Source: Gottfriedia sp002574545 (GTDB taxonomy: Bacteria > Bacillota > Bacilli > Bacillales > Bacillaceae_G). Taken from it: 64,000 bases of DNA. The stretch is from the NCBI GenBank assembly GCA_052180195.1, contig CP197469.1. One strand, given 5' to 3'. The translations under genes were made by a program, and so were the position numbers. The notes beneath the pieces were generated by a model, which was given only the letters and a program-made list of their open reading frames with translations, ran no database searches and was not told the DNA's origin. Shown here in pieces: positions 60,184 to 64,000 of this stretch (its first letter is position 1; every line of letters starts with the position of its first letter).

Positions 60184-61569
60184 ATGTCAGAAAAATCGAT
60201 GGATGTAGTAGTAAGTCATGCTAAACACAGAGGATTTGTATTCCCAGGTTCTGAAATTTACGGTGGTTTAGCAAATACGTGGGATTATGGTCCACTAGGT
60301 GTTGAATTAAAAAATAATGTGAAAAAAGCTTGGTGGAAAAAGTTTGTACAACAAAGTCCATATAATGTTGGATTAGATGCTGCAATCTTAATGAATCCAC
60401 GTACATGGGAAGCTTCAGGTCATATTGGTAACTTTAATGATCCAATGATCGATTGCAAAAATTGTAAAGCTCGTCATCGTGCAGATAAATTAATCGAAAA
60501 TGCACTTGAAGAAAAAGGAATGGAAATTGTCGTTGATGGTCTTCCATTTTCAGAAATGGCTAAATTAATTGAGGAGCATAATATAGCTTGCCCTGATTGT
60601 GGTAGCCATGATTTTACAGATATTCGTCAATTCAACTTAATGTTTAAAACATTCCAAGGTGTTACTGAATCAAGTACGAATGAAATTTTCTTACGCCCTG
60701 AGACAGCTCAAGGTATTTTCGTAAACTTCAAAAATGTTCAACGTACAATGAGAAAGAAAGTTCCATTTGGGATCGCTCAAATCGGTAAAAGCTTCCGTAA
60801 CGAAATTACTCCAGGAAATTTCACGTTCCGTACTCGTGAATTTGAACAAATGGAGCTTGAATTCTTCTGTAAACCAGGTGAAGAGCTAGAGTGGTATTCT
60901 TATTGGAAAGAAACAGCTAATAAATGGCTTTTAGCTTTAGGCATGAAAGAAGAAAACCTTCGTTTACGTGAACATAGTGAAGATGAATTATCACATTATA
61001 GTAATGCAACAACAGACTTTGAATATAAATTCCCATTTGGTTGGGGCGAATTATGGGGTATTGCGTCTCGTACAGATTATGATTTAAAACAACATATGGA
61101 ATATTCAACTGAAGATTTCACATATCATGATCCAATTACAAATGAAAAATACGTTCCATATTGTATCGAGCCATCATTAGGTGCAGATCGTGTGACGTTA
61201 GCATTTTTAATTGATGCTTATGAAGAAGAGGCATTAGAAGATGGTACATCTCGTACAGTCATGCGTCTACATCCTGCTTTAGCACCATATAAAGCAGCAA
61301 TTTTACCATTATCTAAAAAATTATCAGAAAATGCACAAGAAGTATTTGCTTCTTTAGCAGAAGATTTCAATGTTGATTTCGATGAAACTGGTTCAATCGG
61401 TAAACGTTATAGACGTCAAGATGAAATCGGTACTCCTTTCTGTATTACTTATGACTTCGAATCAATTGAAGATGGTAAAGTAACAGTTCGTGATCGTGAC
61501 ACAATGGAGCAAACTCGTGTTGCAATAAGTGAATTACAATCATTTTTATCAAATAAAATTAAATTTTAA
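60184..61569 (+). CDS. glyQS: Glycyl-tRNA synthetase (single-chain, class II)
   Basis: A 461-residue dimeric-type GlyRS, unlike the two-subunit enzyme of B. subtilis. Motifs: RGFVFPGSEIYGGLANTWDY, motif 2 GKSFRNEITPGNFTFRTREF, motif 3 with CIEPSLGADRVTLAFLIDAY. The anticodon-binding domain begins PALAPYKAAILPL. Four cysteines in CKNCKARH and CPDCGSHD form a zinc-type insertion. GGAGG is eight bases before the ATG at 60184; an in-frame TTG at 60169 overlaps that site. Controlled by the T-box just upstream. Confidence 0.97.
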   Translation: MSEKSMDVVVSHAKHRGFVFPGSEIYGGLANTWDYGPLGVELKNNVKKAWWKKFVQQSPYNVGLDAAILMNPRTWEASGHIGNFNDPMIDCKNCKARHRADKLIENALEEKGMEIVVDGLPFSEMAKLIEEHNIACPDCGSHDFTDIRQFNLMFKTFQGVTESSTNEIFLRPETAQGIFVNFKNVQRTMRKKVPFGIAQIGKSFRNEITPGNFTFRTREFEQMELEFFCKPGEELEWYSYWKETANKWLLALGMKEENLRLREHSEDELSHYSNATTDFEYKFPFGWGELWGIASRTDYDLKQHMEYSTEDFTYHDPITNEKYVPYCIEPSLGADRVTLAFLIDAYEEEALEDGTSRTVMRLHPALAPYKAAILPLSKKLSENAQEVFASLAEDFNVDFDETGSIGKRYRRQDEIGTPFCITYDFESIEDGKVTVRDRDTMEQTRVAISELQSFLSNKIKF

Positions 61570-61583
61570 TTTAGTTTTTTGAA

Positions 61584-61611
61584 TGAAGGTGTCCTTTTGG
61601 ACATCTTTTTT
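61584..61611 (+). terminator. Intrinsic terminator after glyQS
   Basis: AGGTGTCC pairs with GGACATCT (one G-T/T-A variation), followed by TTTTT. Confidence 0.78.
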
Positions 61612-61696
61612 CATATATTTTACTAAAGCTTGTTTAAAGTTTAAGAATTTTACTAAAAATGGTAAAATAAAGGTATAAAATAAAGGAGGAGTTTAA

Positions 61697-62419
61697 ATGA
61701 GGAGTTCGAATCCTATCTTAAATTCTGAACGATTATCGAAATCAAGGCATTCTACTAAAGCGATGACGATTGGTGGGACAATTGGTAAAACGATCATCGC
61801 ATTAATCTTACTAATCGCAACAGCGGGATACTCATTTTATCTAACGGCAACTGGAACACTTAATTCTAAAGTGTTTATAGGATGTTTGATCGTTGCACTC
61901 ATTCTTGGATTAGTAACATCTTTTTCACCTAGAATTGCGCCGATTACTACACCTATTTATGCAGCAGTTGAAGGGATTTTAATTGGAAATATTTCAGCTG
62001 TTTATGAAGCAACATATGGAATGATTGTCCTACAAGCGGTTCTATTAACAATTGCAATTATTGCAGGAACATTAATTTGTTATGCTACTGGACTAGTTAA
62101 AGTAACGCACCGTTTTAGATCAATCGTTTTAGGCTTAACAATTGGTGTATTTTTATTTTATTTACTTACGATGGTCCTACAACTATTCCATGTTCCAATT
62201 CCATTTATTCATCAATCGGGTCCAATCGGAATATTTGTTAGTTTGGCAATACTAGTAATTGCTTCATTAAATCTATTTTTGGATTTTGAATTAATTACAA
62301 CAAGTGTTAGACAAGGTGCACCAAAAGAATTCGAATGGTATTGTGCTTTTGGTTTATTAGTAACAGTCATTTGGGTTTATATTGAAGCACTACGATTCCT
62401 TTCGAGGCTTCGCGATTAA
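61697..62419 (+). CDS. Bax inhibitor-1 / YccA family membrane protein
   Basis: A 240-residue protein with seven predicted helices after a basic Ser-rich start (MRSSNPILNSERLSKSRHST). The family pattern is seen in TTPIYAAVEGILIGNISAVY and in the closing helix with LDFELITTSVRQGAPKEFEW followed by YCAFGLLVTVIWVYIEALRF. Bacterial members are proton-sensitive calcium leaks in structural studies (BsYetJ), but this subgroup is YccA-like and uncharacterised. ATG follows AAAGGAGGAG. It stands as a single gene between terminators. Confidence 0.88.
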   Translation: MRSSNPILNSERLSKSRHSTKAMTIGGTIGKTIIALILLIATAGYSFYLTATGTLNSKVFIGCLIVALILGLVTSFSPRIAPITTPIYAAVEGILIGNISAVYEATYGMIVLQAVLLTIAIIAGTLICYATGLVKVTHRFRSIVLGLTIGVFLFYLLTMVLQLFHVPIPFIHQSGPIGIFVSLAILVIASLNLFLDFELITTSVRQGAPKEFEWYCAFGLLVTVIWVYIEALRFLSRLRD

Positions 62420-62436
62420 CTAATTTTAGTCAGTTT

Positions 62437-62469
62437 GACCTTACTCTCAAATGAAAGTAAGGTTTTTTA
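62437..62469 (+). terminator. Intrinsic terminator
   Basis: ACCTTACT pairs with AGTAAGGT, followed by TTTTTT. Confidence 0.82.
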
Positions 62470-62535
62470 CTATATTTTGATTTTTAATTTGATCATAATT
62501 CAATAGAATGACAAAAGTAGAAAGTAGGGAAATAG

Positions 62536-62730
62536 ATGAGTAAGAAAAAATTTGAAGTCTTTGAAAATGAAACAATTAATGATTGCTTAGAGAGAATGCA
62601 AAGAGAAGGCTATACACCAGTTAAAAGAATGGAAGTACCAATATTTTCAGAGCAAATGGTTAATGGTAAGGTAGAAATTGAACCAACTGGAAGAAAGATT
62701 GTATTTGAAGGTAGATTAAATACGAATTGA
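62536..62730 (+). CDS. NETI-motif small protein
   Basis: A 64-residue protein with FEVFENETINDCLERMQREG, which contains the N-E-T-I motif that names a small Firmicutes family, followed by KRMEVPIFSEQMVNGKVEIE. Function unknown. The ribosome site (TAGGGAAA) is modest. It is followed by another small gene. Confidence 0.85.
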   Translation: MSKKKFEVFENETINDCLERMQREGYTPVKRMEVPIFSEQMVNGKVEIEPTGRKIVFEGRLNTN

Positions 62731-62792
62731 TATGAATAAATAGAATAATTTAATGGAATAGTAACCTTATATGAATAAAATGAGGTGAAAAA

Positions 62793-63041
62793 ATGCATAA
62801 ATTAGCATGTCCACGCTGTAAAACAAACAAAAGTAGATTTTATTTAATTGAACAAAACCCAAAAGCAGTTAAATTAAATGCTCAAAGCGGAGATGTTGAA
62901 ATAGAAGAATATGTTTCAAGTGGGCTAGATCCATTTTTTGTTCCGTATAAAGGTCCAGACTATTTAGTTCAATGTGGAACTTGTGGTTTAATTGATCAAA
63001 GTGTTATGTTTGAAAAAACAGCAGATTCATTGAAATTTTAA
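62793..63041 (+). CDS. Small zinc-ribbon-like protein
   Basis: An 82-residue protein with two paired cysteines, C6-x2-C9 in LACPRCKTNKSRF and C-x2-C in LVQCGTCGLIDQS about 60 residues later, spaced as in a zinc ribbon. The middle is mixed, with DVEIEEYVSSGLDPFFVPYK. I recognise no named family. ATG follows GAGGTGA, a good site. Confidence 0.72.
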   Translation: MHKLACPRCKTNKSRFYLIEQNPKAVKLNAQSGDVEIEEYVSSGLDPFFVPYKGPDYLVQCGTCGLIDQSVMFEKTADSLKF

Positions 63042-63185
63042 ATTAAGGTGCCTATACATTCAGGTACCAAAGGAAAAAAAGTAGATGATATCCACAAAGA
63101 GGCCATCTAAATAAAAAATAAATTTAAGAAAACTTTGACTTTTTAGTAGTCGATGGATATAATAATTAACAATTAAAGCACACAA

Positions 63186-63450
63186 ATGAATTCAATGACG
63201 AGAAAAGTAATTTTTGTTACTGTTCTACAGAGAGCCGGGGCAGCTGAAATCCGGTGAATAGTACTTAAATGAAGATCCTCTCCGAGAAGTCAAACTGAAA
63301 ATATAAGTAGGTTTGAACGGGTGTCTACCGTTAAAAGGAACGCGTATGATTGTACGTGACTAGAGTGCTATTGAAGAACGGACTGTTTTCAATAGAATTA
63401 GGGTGGTATCGCGGTTAAACCCGTCCCTTATGATAGGGGCGGGTTTTTGT
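63186..63450 (+). promoter_or_regulatory. T-box riboswitch leader (isoleucine) of ileS
   Basis: AGAGAGCCGGGGCAGCTG and CCGGTGAATAG mark the distal part of stem I. The specifier loop GAAG-ATC-CTCTCC has the isoleucine codon ATC at 63275-63277. The T-box core AGGGTGGTATCGCGG is at 63400-63414. A terminator (AACCCG...CGGGTTTTT) ends the leader at about 63448. Uncharged tRNA-Ile should switch on ileS. Confidence 0.93.
63417..63450 (+). terminator. Regulated terminator of the ileS T-box
   Basis: AACCCGtCCC pairs with GGGgCGGGTT, followed by TTTT. Confidence 0.88.
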
Positions 63451-63482
63451 GTGCTTTAAAAAAATAAGAGAGGCGATATCAT

Positions 63483-64000
63483 ATGAAAAAAGAAAACAAG
63501 AAAGAATCTGTTCAAAATCGTGAAAAAAGGATTAGTAAACTTTGGTCTAAAGAAAATACATTTATGAAATCAGTTGAACAAAGGGAACATAATCAATCAT
63601 TTGTTTTTTATGAAGGCCCCCCAACTGCAAATGGCTTACCTCATGTTGGTCATGCATTAGGACGTACGATCAAAGATGTGGTAGCTAGATATAAAACAAT
63701 GGCTGGTTACCAAGTTGTTCGCAAAGCTGGTTGGGATACTCATGGATTACCAGTTGAACTCGGCGTTGAAAAGATGTTAGGTATTTCAGGTAAGGCAGAA
63801 ATTGAACGTTATGGTGTAAAAGCTTTTCTTGAAAAATGTAAGGAAAGTGTTTTTACTTATGAAAAACAATGGCGTGACTTTACTGAGCAATTAGGTTATT
63901 GGGTGGATATGGATGATCCATATGTAACATTAGATAATTCTTATATCGAAAGTGTATGGAATATCCTTGGGACAATTCATGAAAAAGGTTTATTAGTAAA
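63483..64000 (+). CDS. ileS: Isoleucyl-tRNA synthetase, eukaryote-like type 2, N-terminal part
   Basis: An open frame of 172 codons running off the right edge, starting at ATG 63483 after AGAGGCGAT. It has EGPPTANGLPHVGHALGRTI, where HVGH is the HIGH motif, and AGWDTHGLPVELGVEKMLG. The P-T-A-N-G-L-P-H-V-G-H form, rather than P-Y-A-N-G-x-x-H-I-G-H, is that of type 2 (eukaryote-like) IleRS, the class linked to natural mupirocin tolerance. The C-terminal part needed to confirm the type is outside the window. Confidence 0.93.
   Translation, partial: MKKENKKESVQNREKRISKLWSKENTFMKSVEQREHNQSFVFYEGPPTANGLPHVGHALGRTIKDVVARYKTMAGYQVVRKAGWDTHGLPVELGVEKMLGISGKAEIERYGVKAFLEKCKESVFTYEKQWRDFTEQLGYWVDMDDPYVTLDNSYIESVWNILGTIHEKGLLV

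Noticed and set aside
1..64000. CRISPR arrays, tRNA or rRNA genes, insertion sequences, intact prophage
   Set aside because: No regularly spaced repeats, cloverleaf-type sequences, rRNA signatures, transposase genes or phage structural genes were seen. The phage-like M15 lysin stands alone.

Overview
The window reads as chromosome of an endospore-forming, AT-rich member of the Bacillaceae. Evidence is the set of small acid-soluble spore protein genes (sspP, sspO, sspN, tlp), the DnaA inhibitor sirA, a SleL/YaaH-type cortex hydrolase, T-box leaders in front of glyQS and ileS, and a gene order (ynzC-tkt-sirA-yneF ... ccdA-ccdC-yneK ... sspP/sspO-citB-yneN-sspN-tlp ... yneP-plsY ... yneT-parE-parC) that follows the yne/cit/par region of Bacillus subtilis. 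The genus cannot be fixed from sequence alone.

Region 1 (1-19.5 kb) is a cobalamin cluster of the anaerobic (cobalt-early) type: cbiW(end)-cbiH60-cbiX-cbiJ-cbiC-cbiD-cbiET-cbiL-cbiF-cbiG-cbiA-cobQ-cobT-cobA-cbiY-btuR-cobD-(cobU remnant)-cbiB-pduX-like-Ni/Co permease. Most genes overlap or sit a few bases apart, so it looks like one long operon. It closely follows the Bacillus megaterium cobI operon, with cobQ and cobT added after cbiA. By eye it is GC-richer than the rest of the window and sits where lexA/yneA/yneB would be expected upstream of ynzC, so it may have been acquired as a block. The cobinamide kinase/guanylyltransferase gene cobU is a clear wreck: Walker A is missing, a Trp codon has become a stop, there are several frameshifts, and one of these is an 8-bp tandem-repeat expansion. 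No cobS is visible. Corrin ring synthesis and adenosylation therefore look complete from precorrin-2, but nucleotide-loop assembly cannot be completed by intact genes in this window.

Region 2 (20-34 kb) holds ynzC, transketolase, sirA, yneF, a heterodimeric ABC exporter with one degenerate ATP site, a convergent azlCD branched-chain amino-acid exporter, ccdA and ccdC (ccdB is missing between them), yneK, a PH-like membrane protein, a decayed MarR-like regulator beside an FMN reductase, and a membrane-anchored DsbA-like protein.

Region 3 (33.7-44.4 kb) is a spore/TCA/lipid neighbourhood: several sub-60-residue genes (YfhD-like, sspP, sspO, an FbpB-like protein, sspN, tlp), an endolysin-like M15 peptidase, aconitase with a CcpC-type operator, a thioredoxin-like YneN protein, a LysM/GH18 spore hydrolase, an SPFH protein with a small membrane partner, a thioesterase and plsY.

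Region 4 (44.5-64 kb) holds a two-component system next to an HtrA protease, yneT, topoisomerase IV (parE-parC), a branched-chain amino-acid importer (livJ-H-M-G-F) with a CodY-like box and an internal terminator after livJ, an unknown minus-strand gene, T-box-controlled glyQS, a Bax-inhibitor-1 family membrane protein, two small proteins, and the start of a T-box-controlled ileS encoding a eukaryote-like (type 2) isoleucyl-tRNA synthetase. I found no CRISPR array, rRNA, tRNA, insertion sequence or intact prophage. I also found nothing I would call a wholly new system; the strongest unusual signals are the broken cobU and the cobalamin island.
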